Virus record (IMG/VR): IMGVR_UViG_3300006810_000218
Coordinates: 1-31,454 of that record
DNA: 31,454 nucleotides
Reading direction: 5' to 3' (one strand)
Source: a virus
The translations under genes and the position numbers were made by a program. Shown here piece by piece: positions 1 through 7,700 of this stretch. The notes under the pieces are model-generated. The model searched no databases and was not told where the DNA came from. It saw nothing but the letters and a program-made list of their open reading frames with translations. Position 1 is the stretch's first letter. Each line of letters opens with the position of its first letter.

Positions 1-1
1 T

Positions 2-40
2 CAAGTAGAGAGAGATATCCGCAGAAAGTTATCACTTTAG
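2..40 (+). CDS. C-terminal end of an upstream gene (partial)
   Basis: The reading frame starting at base 2 is open from the window edge and ends in TAG at 38-40, giving the tail QVERDIRRKLSL. The charged, helix-like composition fits the end of a real protein. A second frame (from base 1, stop at 52-54) is also open, so the choice of frame is uncertain. Nothing in 12 residues identifies the product. In related phages the genes before gp25 are often other baseplate or head-completion genes, but that is context only. Confidence 0.3.
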   Translation, partial: QVERDIRRKLSL

Positions 41-64
41 GCATTCGTTCGTGATACAGCAGTT

Positions 65-83
65 AGGGGGTATTGTGCCCCCT
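65..83 (+). terminator. GC-rich hairpin, possible terminator
   Basis: Five G (66-70) pair with five C (78-82) around a 7-base loop, with an extra A-T pair at 65/83. It lies just after the likely end of the upstream gene, as a terminator would. There is no T-run after it, so intrinsic termination is doubtful; it could also be a structured leader or a transcript-end stabiliser. Confidence 0.35.
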
Positions 84-113
84 TATGTGTTGCCCGCCGT
101 GCCCCGATGCCCG

Positions 114-129
114 TATATAAAATCGATGG
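114..129 (+). repeat. 16-bp direct repeat, copy 1
   Basis: TATATAAAATCGATGG occurs here and again, identically, at 196-211. In this copy the ATG (126-128) opens only a 6-codon frame ending in TAA at 144-146. See copy 2 for the functional start. Confidence 0.85.
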
Positions 130-195
130 GTCCCTCTAAGCTATAAACGACCCAGATCGACCTTTAAATATCAGTCCCATAAAAAAATTTTTTCA

Positions 196-211
196 TATAT
201 AAAATCGATGG
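196..211 (+). repeat. 16-bp direct repeat, copy 2, containing a start codon
   Basis: Exact second copy of the repeat at 114-129, 82 bases downstream. Its ATG (208-210) is the first possible start of the AbrB-like gene. The repeat combines a TATA-like stretch with a start codon, so it may be a duplicated start region or a protein-binding site. Confidence 0.85.
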
Positions 212-402
212 TAGAGTTTAATGAAATGAAAAAAAATCCGGCAGAAAATTTTACGACCATAGAAGTCGATCCAATTACTGGAGAATATTATGTAACGATA
301 CCTCAGTGGATTCTTGATGAATATGGATGGTACGAAGGCACAGAGGTAAATATGGAGGTTGATGGAAATTGTATAATAATCACCGAAATTAAGAGGGATT
401 GA
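208..402 (+). CDS. Small AbrB/SpoVT-like protein
   Basis: A 64-aa protein. Residues about 16-62 read like a swapped-hairpin AbrB/SpoVT DNA-binding domain: a TIEVD strand, a YVTIPQWILDEYGW segment resembling the usual V-x-IP-x-x-(I/L)-R core, then a GTEV turn and hydrophobic strands (NMEV, CIIITEI). AbrB-type proteins are dimeric transcription regulators or antitoxins; no toxin partner is visible next door. The core lacks the common arginine after the IP motif, so DNA binding is not assured. ATG 208 lies in the 16-bp repeat and has no ribosome-binding site; ATG 226 is an alternative start. The 3' end overlaps the -35 element of the next gene's promoter. Domain call inferred from pattern only. 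Confidence 0.7.
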   Translation: MVEFNEMKKNPAENFTTIEVDPITGEYYVTIPQWILDEYGWYEGTEVNMEVDGNCIIITEIKRD

Positions 403-427
403 CTTTGTATAGATAATGATGTATGAT
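399..427 (+). promoter_or_regulatory. Sigma-70-type promoter before the glycosyltransferase gene
   Basis: TTGACT at 399-404 and TATGAT at 422-427 are separated by exactly 17 bases, each one base from the bacterial consensus. Transcription would start near 434, only about 16 bases before the ATG at 450. This is the best host-type promoter seen in the window; the other clear promoter elements are T4-late type. The -35 box overlaps the stop codon of the preceding gene. Confidence 0.55.
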
Positions 428-449
428 ACTGATGTAATTAATTGCAGTT

Positions 450-1208
450 ATGGCTAAAGGATTTACTGTTAAGGCAAAAACACCCAAACCATCCGAGAGC
501 TCCCAAGAGTGGGACTATGATTTGGCAAAAGAAATGATCAAAGGCAAATCCATTGTATTTTGCCTACCTGGTAGAGGAGTTTCTTATACATATCTCAAAA
601 ATTTTGTACAACTTTGTTTTGATCTTGTGCAGAATGGTGCATCCATTCAAATCTCACAAGATTATAGTTCCATGGTGAATTTTGCACGATGCAAATGTCT
701 TGGTGCAAATGTTCTCAGAGGACCCGACCAAATTCCCTGGGACGGCAAATTGAAGTATGACTATCAGTTATGGATTGATAGTGATATTGTATTCAATACT
801 GAGAAATTCTTACAACTTGTTCTGATGGATCAAGACATTGCCAGTGGATGGTACTGTACCGAAGATGGTCGCACGACAAGTGTTGCACACTGGATGGAAG
901 AAGATGACTTCCGCAACAATGGTGGTGTCATGAATCATGAAACGATTGAGAGCATCTCAAAGCGTCGCAAACCATTCACTGTTGATTATGCAGGATTCGG
1001 TTGGCTTCTAATTAAGTACGGAGTTTTTGAGCATTCTGAGATGAAGTATCCATGGTTTGCACCAAAGATGCAAGTATTTGAATCAGGAGAAGTTCAGGAC
1101 ATGTGTGGAGAAGATGTAAGTTTCTGTCTCGATGCAAAGGAAGCAGGATTTGAGATTTGGTGTGATCCTCGCATTCGCGTTGGTCACGAGAAAACTCGTG
1201 TAATCTGA
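450..1208 (+). CDS. Glycosyltransferase-like protein (GT-A fold)
   Basis: A 252-aa protein with glycosyltransferase signatures. SIVFCLPGRG (34-43) resembles the first strand of a Rossmann-like nucleotide-sugar site; WIDSDIVF (108-115) carries a DxD motif (D110, D112) that in GT-A enzymes holds metal and sugar nucleotide; GEDVSFC (220-226) gives the acidic catalytic-type pair; CDPRIRVGHE (238-247) ends in the conserved H246 expected as a metal ligand. It is likely to transfer a sugar to a protein, glycan or modified DNA base; the acceptor is unknown. It has no signal peptide or membrane segment, so it should act in the cytoplasm. It sits behind a sigma-70-like promoter, uses mainly CGN arginine codons unlike the structural genes, and its stop overlaps the next start by one base. 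No clear ribosome-binding site. Confidence 0.75.
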   Translation: MAKGFTVKAKTPKPSESSQEWDYDLAKEMIKGKSIVFCLPGRGVSYTYLKNFVQLCFDLVQNGASIQISQDYSSMVNFARCKCLGANVLRGPDQIPWDGKLKYDYQLWIDSDIVFNTEKFLQLVLMDQDIASGWYCTEDGRTTSVAHWMEEDDFRNNGGVMNHETIESISKRRKPFTVDYAGFGWLLIKYGVFEHSEMKYPWFAPKMQVFESGEVQDMCGEDVSFCLDAKEAGFEIWCDPRIRVGHEKTRVI

Positions 1209-1372
1209 TGTTGATGACAAAGTATACAATTCTCCATAAAGGAAAAGTCCTTTATAAGTCATTGACTCAGGAGGAATACTTTGATATTATGGAGGACCTG
1301 TCAGTAGAATTTTATCAGACAGGTTCTCCAAGACCACAAGATCTCGAAACAAAAATCATAGAAGGAGTTTAA
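1208..1372 (+). CDS. Small conserved phage protein, 54 aa
   Basis: The ATG at 1208 shares its A with the TGA stop of the glycosyltransferase gene, which suggests coupled translation. The product begins MLMTKYTILHKGKVLYKSL and continues with an acidic QEEYFDIMEDLSVEFYQTG segment and a short tail ending IIEGV. The pattern matches small proteins of unknown function that I recall from T4-like cyanophages. A second in-frame ATG (1214) could be the true start. No domain, signal peptide or catalytic motif is visible; the function is unknown. Confidence 0.75.
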   Translation: MLMTKYTILHKGKVLYKSLTQEEYFDIMEDLSVEFYQTGSPRPQDLETKIIEGV

Positions 1373-1378
1373 AGTATT

Positions 1379-1531
1379 ATGGCAGTTCGCTCAAAGATTG
1401 GCATTTACAAAGACGGGTTTACGCCGGGAAAACCAAAAAGTACTCGTCAAGGAAATGGCAAGCACACAAAGTATGCCGCTACGTCTCGTAATGGAAAGCG
1501 TAAGGCGTATCGAGGTCAAGGTAAAGGATAA
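1379..1531 (+). CDS. Small basic phage protein, 50 aa
   Basis: A very basic, glycine-rich peptide beginning MAVRSKIGIYKDGFTPGKPK and ending in RKAYRGQGKG. It has many K/R, few hydrophobic residues and probably little fixed fold, suggesting contact with nucleic acid or a structural partner, but nothing identifies a role. I recall near-identical small proteins in cyanophages. A GAAGGAG stretch at 1361-1367 lies upstream at long spacing (11 bases). All six arginine codons are CGN, unlike the AGA-rich structural genes. Its TAA ends one base before the next ATG. Confidence 0.75.
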   Translation: MAVRSKIGIYKDGFTPGKPKSTRQGNGKHTKYAATSRNGKRKAYRGQGKG

Positions 1532-2200
1532 ATGAGTTGTTTAATCACCAATCTACCATCACAAGAAGTATGGGTTCGTAAAGAATACCTTACAGACCAT
1601 CAGAGTGGTCATGGTGAATTTGTAAAAGGCGTCTGGGTTTCGGCAAAGTCGATTCCTGGACGTGTTTTTTATTTTGAGACATATTTACCTGAATATGCGG
1701 CAATGTATGATAAACTGCCAATTAGTGCGTTTTTATCTCGTCCAGAACTACCTGATCCTGATATGAACCTACCAAATCTACAGTTTTGGAACTGTATGGA
1801 TTATGGTGTTGTCAGTATTGATAAAAAATTTATTGGAAGCATGGATTTTGAATGTTATACAAGAGATCATGGCATTCAAAAAGGGACTTATGTATGCACA
1901 ATCGATAATTATCACCGTGATCCAGATATGGTTGACTGGGCAACCAGTGAAAATCCTGCCGAACACAAGTCTCATAACCTAATTGAACTTAATAACGGAC
2001 AATATGCACTATATCCGAACAACAGATTACGTATTTTTGATAATAGTTTAACACCTACGGAACCAAAAATGCCAGATTTTAAGGTTTCGACTCAATATTA
2101 CCAAGTAGAATGTGGTTATGATCGTCTTGGAATGGGAAATGAGGATGAATATTACTGGAAAACCGCTCAAGAGCGTGAAATAAATACTGATAAGGGATAG
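1532..2200 (+). CDS. Conserved hypothetical phage protein, 222 aa
   Basis: A soluble-looking protein rich in aromatic residues and acidic loops (for example YLPEYAAMYDKLPISAFL at about 51-68 and NEDEYYWKTAQER near the end). There is no signal peptide, membrane segment, nucleotide-binding loop or known catalytic motif. It starts directly after the 50-aa gene, with AAAGGA at 1523-1528 as a weak ribosome-binding site, so it belongs to the same transcription unit. Arginine codons are mostly CGT, like the genes before it. The position before gp25 in a T4-like phage hints at a virion or assembly role, but this is not shown by the sequence. Confidence 0.8.
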   Translation: MSCLITNLPSQEVWVRKEYLTDHQSGHGEFVKGVWVSAKSIPGRVFYFETYLPEYAAMYDKLPISAFLSRPELPDPDMNLPNLQFWNCMDYGVVSIDKKFIGSMDFECYTRDHGIQKGTYVCTIDNYHRDPDMVDWATSENPAEHKSHNLIELNNGQYALYPNNRLRIFDNSLTPTEPKMPDFKVSTQYYQVECGYDRLGMGNEDEYYWKTAQEREINTDKG

Positions 2201-2217
2201 CAACCCCTCTAAAAGTT

Positions 2218-2240
2218 CTGATTTCGCAGTAAATCAGGAG
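2218..2240 (+). promoter_or_regulatory. Hairpin overlapping a Shine-Dalgarno site
   Basis: CTGATTT (2218-2224) and AAATCAG (2231-2237) form a perfect 7-bp stem with loop CGCAGT. The 3' arm ends inside AGGAG (2236-2240), the ribosome-binding site 5 bases before the ATG at 2246. In RNA the stem would hide the first two bases of that site, so it could limit translation of the 54-aa gene. Confidence 0.55.
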
Positions 2241-2245
2241 CAAAA

Positions 2246-2410
2246 ATGGGTAATTCACCGGAAAAAAAATCAAAAAGAGTGCTAACAGAAGTTATGCACG
2301 ACAACGCACCACGTCATGACTTTACAAAACAGTCAGAATTGCATGAAAAAATTCGCAATGATGAGGATTATGATGATTGGGAATATGGGACTGAACCAAT
2401 TTATGGATAG
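2246..2410 (+). CDS. Small charged hypothetical protein, 54 aa
   Basis: The ATG at 2246 follows an AGGAG ribosome-binding site at 5-base spacing, one of the few good sites in the window, which supports a real gene. The product starts MGNSPEKKSKRVLTEV, has a His-rich middle (MHDNAPRHDFTKQSELHEK) and an acidic tail (NDEDYDDWEYG). It has no known domain; composition suggests a partly disordered protein. It ends just before the late promoter of gp25. Function unknown. Confidence 0.65.
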   Translation: MGNSPEKKSKRVLTEVMHDNAPRHDFTKQSELHEKIRNDEDYDDWEYGTEPIYG

Positions 2411-2413
2411 GGG

Positions 2414-2421
2414 TATAAATA
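2414..2421 (+). promoter_or_regulatory. T4-type late promoter before gp25
   Basis: An exact TATAAATA, the element recognised in T4 by the late sigma factor gp55 with gp33 and the sliding clamp gp45. It is 22 bases upstream of the gp25 ATG, so the leader would be about 10 bases. It likely starts late transcription of the baseplate block. Confidence 0.8.
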
Positions 2422-2443
2422 AAGTCAGAAAACTCTAGTTAAA

Positions 2444-2845
2444 ATGGACAATCGGAGGATATCTAGAGCATTTAAGGATATCAGTTTATCATTTGAACCA
2501 CATCCAATCACCAAAGATCTACCTGTTCTTAAAAATGAGGCAGCTATTCGTAGATCTGTGAGAAATATTGTTCAAACAATTCCTACCGAAAAATTTTTTA
2601 ACTCATTATTTGGATCTGATGTAAGAGGAAGTTTATTTGAGTTCGTTGATTTTGGAACAGCATCTGTCATTAGCGATCAAATTCAAACATCAATTGAAAA
2701 TTTTGAACCAAGAGTCAATAATTTGCAAGTTGATGTCTTTCCAAGACCAGATCTTAATGAATTTGAAGTAACTGTCACCTTTGATATTATCGGACAAGAG
2801 TTTCCAACACAAGAATATTCATTCCTACTAGAGGCAACAAGATAA
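2444..2845 (+). CDS. 25: Baseplate wedge subunit gp25
   Basis: A 133-aa protein, the usual size for T4 gp25 (132 aa). It fits the gp25/GPW family: an N-terminal DISLSFEPHPITKDLPVLK segment, the NEAAIRRSVRNIVQTIPTEK helix (about 30-50) with the conserved R-x-x-x-NI-x-x-x pattern, then FFNSLFGSDVRG and FEFVD, and a C-terminal beta pair (VTVTFDI, EYSFLLEA). In T4, gp25 joins gp6 and gp53 at the inner wedge core and helps trigger sheath contraction. It is followed after 3 bases by gp6, its direct partner. No ribosome-binding site is seen; a late promoter lies just upstream. Confidence 0.93.
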   Translation: MDNRRISRAFKDISLSFEPHPITKDLPVLKNEAAIRRSVRNIVQTIPTEKFFNSLFGSDVRGSLFEFVDFGTASVISDQIQTSIENFEPRVNNLQVDVFPRPDLNEFEVTVTFDIIGQEFPTQEYSFLLEATR

Positions 2846-2848
2846 AAT

Positions 2849-4771
2849 ATGCCTTTTACAAAGTTTACCAATCTCGATTTCGATCAAATAAAGGAATCTA
2901 TCAAAGATTATATTCGGTCAAATTCTGATTTTACGGGATTTGACTTTGATGGATCTAATTTTTCCGTATTAATCGACACCCTTGCATACAATACTTATAT
3001 TACCGCATTCAATTCGAATATGGTAGTGAATGAATCCTTTTTAGATTCTGCAACACTTCGTGAGAACGTAGTTTCTCTTGCAAGAAATATTGGATATCTG
3101 CCAAGATCTAGAAGTGCGGCAAAGGCAACAATATCATTCGATGTGCACACAAAAAATTCAAACGTCTTTGGTATGGTCCTAAAAAAGGGTCTGGTGTGCG
3201 TTGGGAACCAAAGTAACACATCCTACGTATTTTCTATTGTAGAGGACATAGAGAGGAATACAGAGGACTCTGACGAAGTTATTGGTGGGAAGAAGGCAAC
3301 GTTTAATAATATAGAAGTATATCAAGGAACATTTCTTTCAAAACAGTTTGTAGTTGATTCTTCATTAGATCAAAGATTTATTTTAGACAATCCATATATT
3401 GACACATCAACGATCAGAGTTTATGTGAGAGATGGTTCGGATACCAATACACTTGGAGTTGAATATAAATTTGTTGATAATATTTTTAACGTAAACTCGG
3501 ATTCTTTAATTTTCCTACTTCAAGAAATACAGGACGAAAAATATGAGTTGTTATTTGGTGATGGTATTATTGGCAAAAAATTAGAAAATGGGCAAGTTGT
3601 AACCGTAGAATATTTGATAACTGACGGAGTAGATGGAAATGGTGCCAACTTATTTTCTTTTTCCGGAGTAATTAGAGATAGTGAGGAAGTAAACTTAATT
3701 ACTCTTAGTTCACCAATTTCTATTGACACAATTCAATCTGCACAAAATGGGACAAATATTGAATCTGTAGAGTCAATTAAGTATTATGCCCCAAAAATAT
3801 ATTCAAGTCAGAATAGAGCAGTAACCGGTAGAGATTACGAAGCAATTATTAAAAGAATATATCCAGATACCGAGTCGGTTTCTGTTGTTGGTGGAGAAGA
3901 ATTAGATCCACCTGAGTTTGGAACTGTTCAAATATCAATTAAACCAAAGAATGGTGAATTTGTTTCAGACTTTAATAAAAGCAGAATACTTTCGCAATTA
4001 AAACAGTATTCAGTATCTGGAATAAATCAAAAAATAGTTGATCTTAAAATCTTGTATGTTGAATTGGATTCATATGTTTATTATGATGACTCCAAAGTTT
4101 CGACAGCAGATACATTAAAATCAAAATTATCAAATTCCATTACAAAATATTCTAATTCTATTGATGTGAATCAATTTGGAGGAAGATTTAGATATAGCAA
4201 ACTTTTAAGAATTATTGATAGTACAGATACTGCAATTACGTCCAATATTACGAGAGTTACAATTAGAAGAAATTTAGTTGCACTATTAAATCAATTTGCA
4301 CAATATGAGCTTTGTTTCGGTAATCAATTTCACGTGAAAAAAGAGGGGTACAATATCAAATCAACTGGTTTTAAAATTTCTACAGAATCTGATACTGTAT
4401 ATCTAACCGATATTCCAAATTCAGATGGAAAGACGGGAATACTATCAATTGTTAAAAAACCTTTTGGAGAAAACACTCAAATTATTTCGGATTTTGCCGG
4501 AACTGTTGATTACATCAAGGGAGAAATTAATTTAAATACCTTAAATATTATTTCAACATCCAAACCAAATAACATAATTGAGATACAAGCTTTTCCAGAA
4601 TCTAATGACGTGGTTGGATTGAGAGATCTTTATCTCCAATTAGACGTTTCTAAAAGTAAAATAAATATGTTAAAGGATGTAATATCATCAGGAGATGAAG
4701 TGTCTGGAACTGTTTTCAGTAGAGATTTTTATACATCAAGCTATTCTAACGGAAGTTTAATTAGAGAATAA
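2849..4771 (+). CDS. 6: Baseplate wedge subunit gp6
   Basis: A 640-aa protein, close to T4 gp6 (660 aa). The N-terminus (FTKFTNLDFDQIKESIKDYI, then DGSNFSVLIDTLAYNTYI and NESFLDSATLRENVVSLARN by residue 85) is the typical gp6 helical start. The middle has the baseplate J-like signature NRAVTGRDYEAIIKRIYPD (about 319-337) and a beta segment FGTVQISIKPKNG. gp6 dimers form the ring that holds the wedges together in the T4 baseplate. It lies 3 bases after gp25 and one base before the giant gene, with no clear ribosome-binding site, so translation is probably coupled. Arginines are nearly all AGA. Confidence 0.95.
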   Translation: MPFTKFTNLDFDQIKESIKDYIRSNSDFTGFDFDGSNFSVLIDTLAYNTYITAFNSNMVVNESFLDSATLRENVVSLARNIGYLPRSRSAAKATISFDVHTKNSNVFGMVLKKGLVCVGNQSNTSYVFSIVEDIERNTEDSDEVIGGKKATFNNIEVYQGTFLSKQFVVDSSLDQRFILDNPYIDTSTIRVYVRDGSDTNTLGVEYKFVDNIFNVNSDSLIFLLQEIQDEKYELLFGDGIIGKKLENGQVVTVEYLITDGVDGNGANLFSFSGVIRDSEEVNLITLSSPISIDTIQSAQNGTNIESVESIKYYAPKIYSSQNRAVTGRDYEAIIKRIYPDTESVSVVGGEELDPPEFGTVQISIKPKNGEFVSDFNKSRILSQLKQYSVSGINQKIVDLKILYVELDSYVYYDDSKVSTADTLKSKLSNSITKYSNSIDVNQFGGRFRYSKLLRIIDSTDTAITSNITRVTIRRNLVALLNQFAQYELCFGNQFHVKKEGYNIKSTGFKISTESDTVYLTDIPNSDGKTGILSIVKKPFGENTQIISDFAGTVDYIKGEINLNTLNIISTSKPNNIIEIQAFPESNDVVGLRDLYLQLDVSKSKINMLKDVISSGDEVSGTVFSRDFYTSSYSNGSLIRE

Positions 4772-4772
4772 T

Positions 4773-7700
4773 ATGATACAAACTGGAATTGAATCTAGAG
4801 TAAAGATTCAGGATATAATTTCCAACCAACTACCAGAATTTGTCTTGGAAGAAAGTCCAAAAGCATTGGACTTTTTGAAACAATATTATATTTCTCAAGA
4901 ATATCAAAGTGGACCAACAGATATTGTTGAAAATTTAGATCAGTATTTGAAGGTTGACAATTTAATACCAGAAATTGTTGTGGGAGTTGCAACATTATCA
5001 TCTGATATTAATCTCCCAGAAATAGATGATAATGGAAACGAATTACCAACTGCGGTTATAAATGTTTCCAGTACCAAAGGATTTCCAAATAAGTATGGAT
5101 TGTTAAAAATTGATGATGAAATAATCACATATACAGAAAAAACTTCCACATCTTTCATTAATTGTGTTCGTGGATTTAGTGGCATTACAAGTTATCATCA
5201 AGATTTAAATGATGGTGAATTGGTGTTTTCTAGTACAAATTCTTCAACACATAGTGCTGGATCTACAGTAGAAAATTTAAGTTCATTATTTTTAAGAGAA
5301 TTTTACAAAAAATTAAAATATACTTTTACTCCTGGGTTTGAAGAAAAAAATTTCACTCCCGATTTAAATGTAGGAAATTTTATAAAAGAGGCTAGATCTT
5401 TTTACGAATCGAAAGGAACAGATGAATCTTTTAGAATATTATTCAATGTTCTTTTTGGAGAAACTCCAAAAGTTATCAATTTGGAAGATAGACTTTTAAA
5501 ATCATCTGGTGCAGAATATATTCGACGTGAAGTAGTCATTGCAGAATCAATATCAGGAAATCCATTAAATCTTGAAGGGCAAACGATATTCAAGACAAAT
5601 GACACTTCTACAAATGCATCTGTATCTGAAATAGAAATTTTTACAAGAAAAGGAATAGAATATTATAAAATTTCACTCTTTGTCGGATATTCTGATTCTA
5701 CATCTATTCAAGGAACATTTACAATTACTCCAAATACAAAAAGTTTTGACACTGTTCCTGTAGGATCATCCGTAATTTCCGTAGATTCTACAATTGGATT
5801 TCCGAAAACAGGAACTATCAAATCTGGTAACAATGTAATTAAATATAGTGACAAAAATATAAATCAATTCTTGGGATGTGAGGGAGTAACTTCAGAAATA
5901 AATCCAACAGATAACGTCTTTTCTTTAGATGAAACTTATTTTGGATATGAAAATGGAGATACTTCTAAAAAAGTAGAATTGAGATTAACGGGTGTTATTT
6001 CTGATTTTAATCAAAAATCCAAATTTGTCTCTGTAAATGAAGGACAAATTTTAACCGTAAAAAATATTGGAGATAAAATACAAAATTTTGGATCCGGTGA
6101 ACCTAAAACTTATAAAGAAGTATTTGCAAACTCTTGGATTTATAATGCAAGTCCATCAATAGAAATTGAATCATTTATCGGAGATGGTGTAATATTAAAA
6201 GAAGGTATTGATAGATCGCAACTTAAGAAAGAGGATAGAATAGAAATAATTGATAGATCTACAAATCATGTAGTATATCCAATATCTGATGATATTCCTT
6301 TCGTAAAGGAAAAAATAAATTTTGGATCAAATATTGTTAAAATAGAAAATTTTTCCTTTGCCGGATCCGATTCTCTATACTCCATAAGGAGAAAAATTAA
6401 TAAGGCAAGTAGTAATAGTGCAGAATTTAGATATGGAAACGATAGTATAATTTCCGATGTTCAAAATCTTTATAGTGATAATGAATTTGTATTTGTAGCA
6501 TCTAATTCATTGCCATCTTCTGGAATTGGACACACTGATTTCAAATACAATATTCAAACTCCACTGAATGAGTCCATCTTAGATTTTTCTTCTGGATCTG
6601 GATTCTTGACAGGATATGATTTTGATGGATTTACAATTATATCGTTTGATAATCCAGTTAATTTCATAACAGGAGATAGAATTTATTATAAACCATCCCT
6701 AACTGAACCTTTGGGTGGATTGGAAGAGGGATATTATTATGTTGAGGTGCAATCAAATCCAAAGGAAATAAAATTATATACGGCAGCTTCTTCTATCGGT
6801 GAATCATCCAATGTGGTGAAAATTAATACACCTCTAGTAGAGTTTGATTCACATATATTCACAATTGATTCTCAAAGTAATAGAATTCTCAACTCCCAAA
6901 AACTTTTAAAGAAATTTAAATTATCACCAAACATTTCCGATGGAAAAGGAGAATTGACTCTTCCCGGATCAGTTGGAATGTTGATGAATGGTGTGGAAAT
7001 TTTCAATTATAAAACAAATGATATCATTTACTATGGTCCAATTGAGAGTGTTAGTGTATTGAATGGTGGAAATGGGTACGATGTAGTCAATCCGCCTATA
7101 ATAGAAGTGTCTACTGGAGCAGGCACAACGGCATTAGTCCAACCAGTTGTGACAGGAACTATAACAGATATATTTGTTGATAAGCAAGATTTTGATGTTG
7201 AAAATATTTTATCGGTAAGTATCAATGGTGGTAATATATCTGGTGGAAAATTTGAACCAGTATTAGTAGAAAGAAGAAGAGAAATTCTTTTCGATGCTAG
7301 GTCTACAACTAATGGCGGTGGAATTAGCACATCTACACCACAGTTGACATTTTTAACAGATCACAACTTAAATAATGGTGAAGAAGTTTTTTACAATAAT
7401 CTAGGAAATCCTAATGTAAGTATTGGAATAGGACTTTCTTCATTATCTAATGGTTCCTCTTATTTTGTTTCTGTTGATAATAATACAACTATCAAATTAT
7501 ATGATTCGTATAACAATTACTTGAATAATAATCCGATTGGATTTGCAGCAACTAGTTTGAGTGGAACTCAAAAGTTTTTGGTAGGTAGTCCCAAAAAAAC
7601 AATTTCAGAAATAAAAGTTATTGATGGTGGATCACTAACCAATAGAAAACTTCTCATAAAATCAAGTGGAATATCAACCACTTCAAATCTAATAAATTTT

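Larger units (their letters stand above)
62..207 (+). promoter_or_regulatory. Gene-free leader with GC-rich patch and A/T tracts
   Basis: This stretch has no convincing gene. Bases 62-113 are strongly GC-rich for this genome and contain TGCCC four times (76-80, 91-95, 100-104, 108-112). Bases 181-193 are an A7T6 tract likely to bend DNA. TTTAAATA at 163-170 differs by one base from the T4 late element TATAAATA and lies 38 bases before the next start codon. A loose sigma-70-like pair (TTGCCC at 90-95, TATATA at 114-119, 18-base spacer) is also present. It is probably a promoter/leader for the gene at 208; which element is used cannot be told from sequence. Confidence 0.4.

Noticed and set aside
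126-146. Tiny leader peptide MGPSKL from the first repeat copy
   Set aside because: Six codons with no ribosome-binding site; more likely a by-product of the 16-bp repeat than a translated leader.
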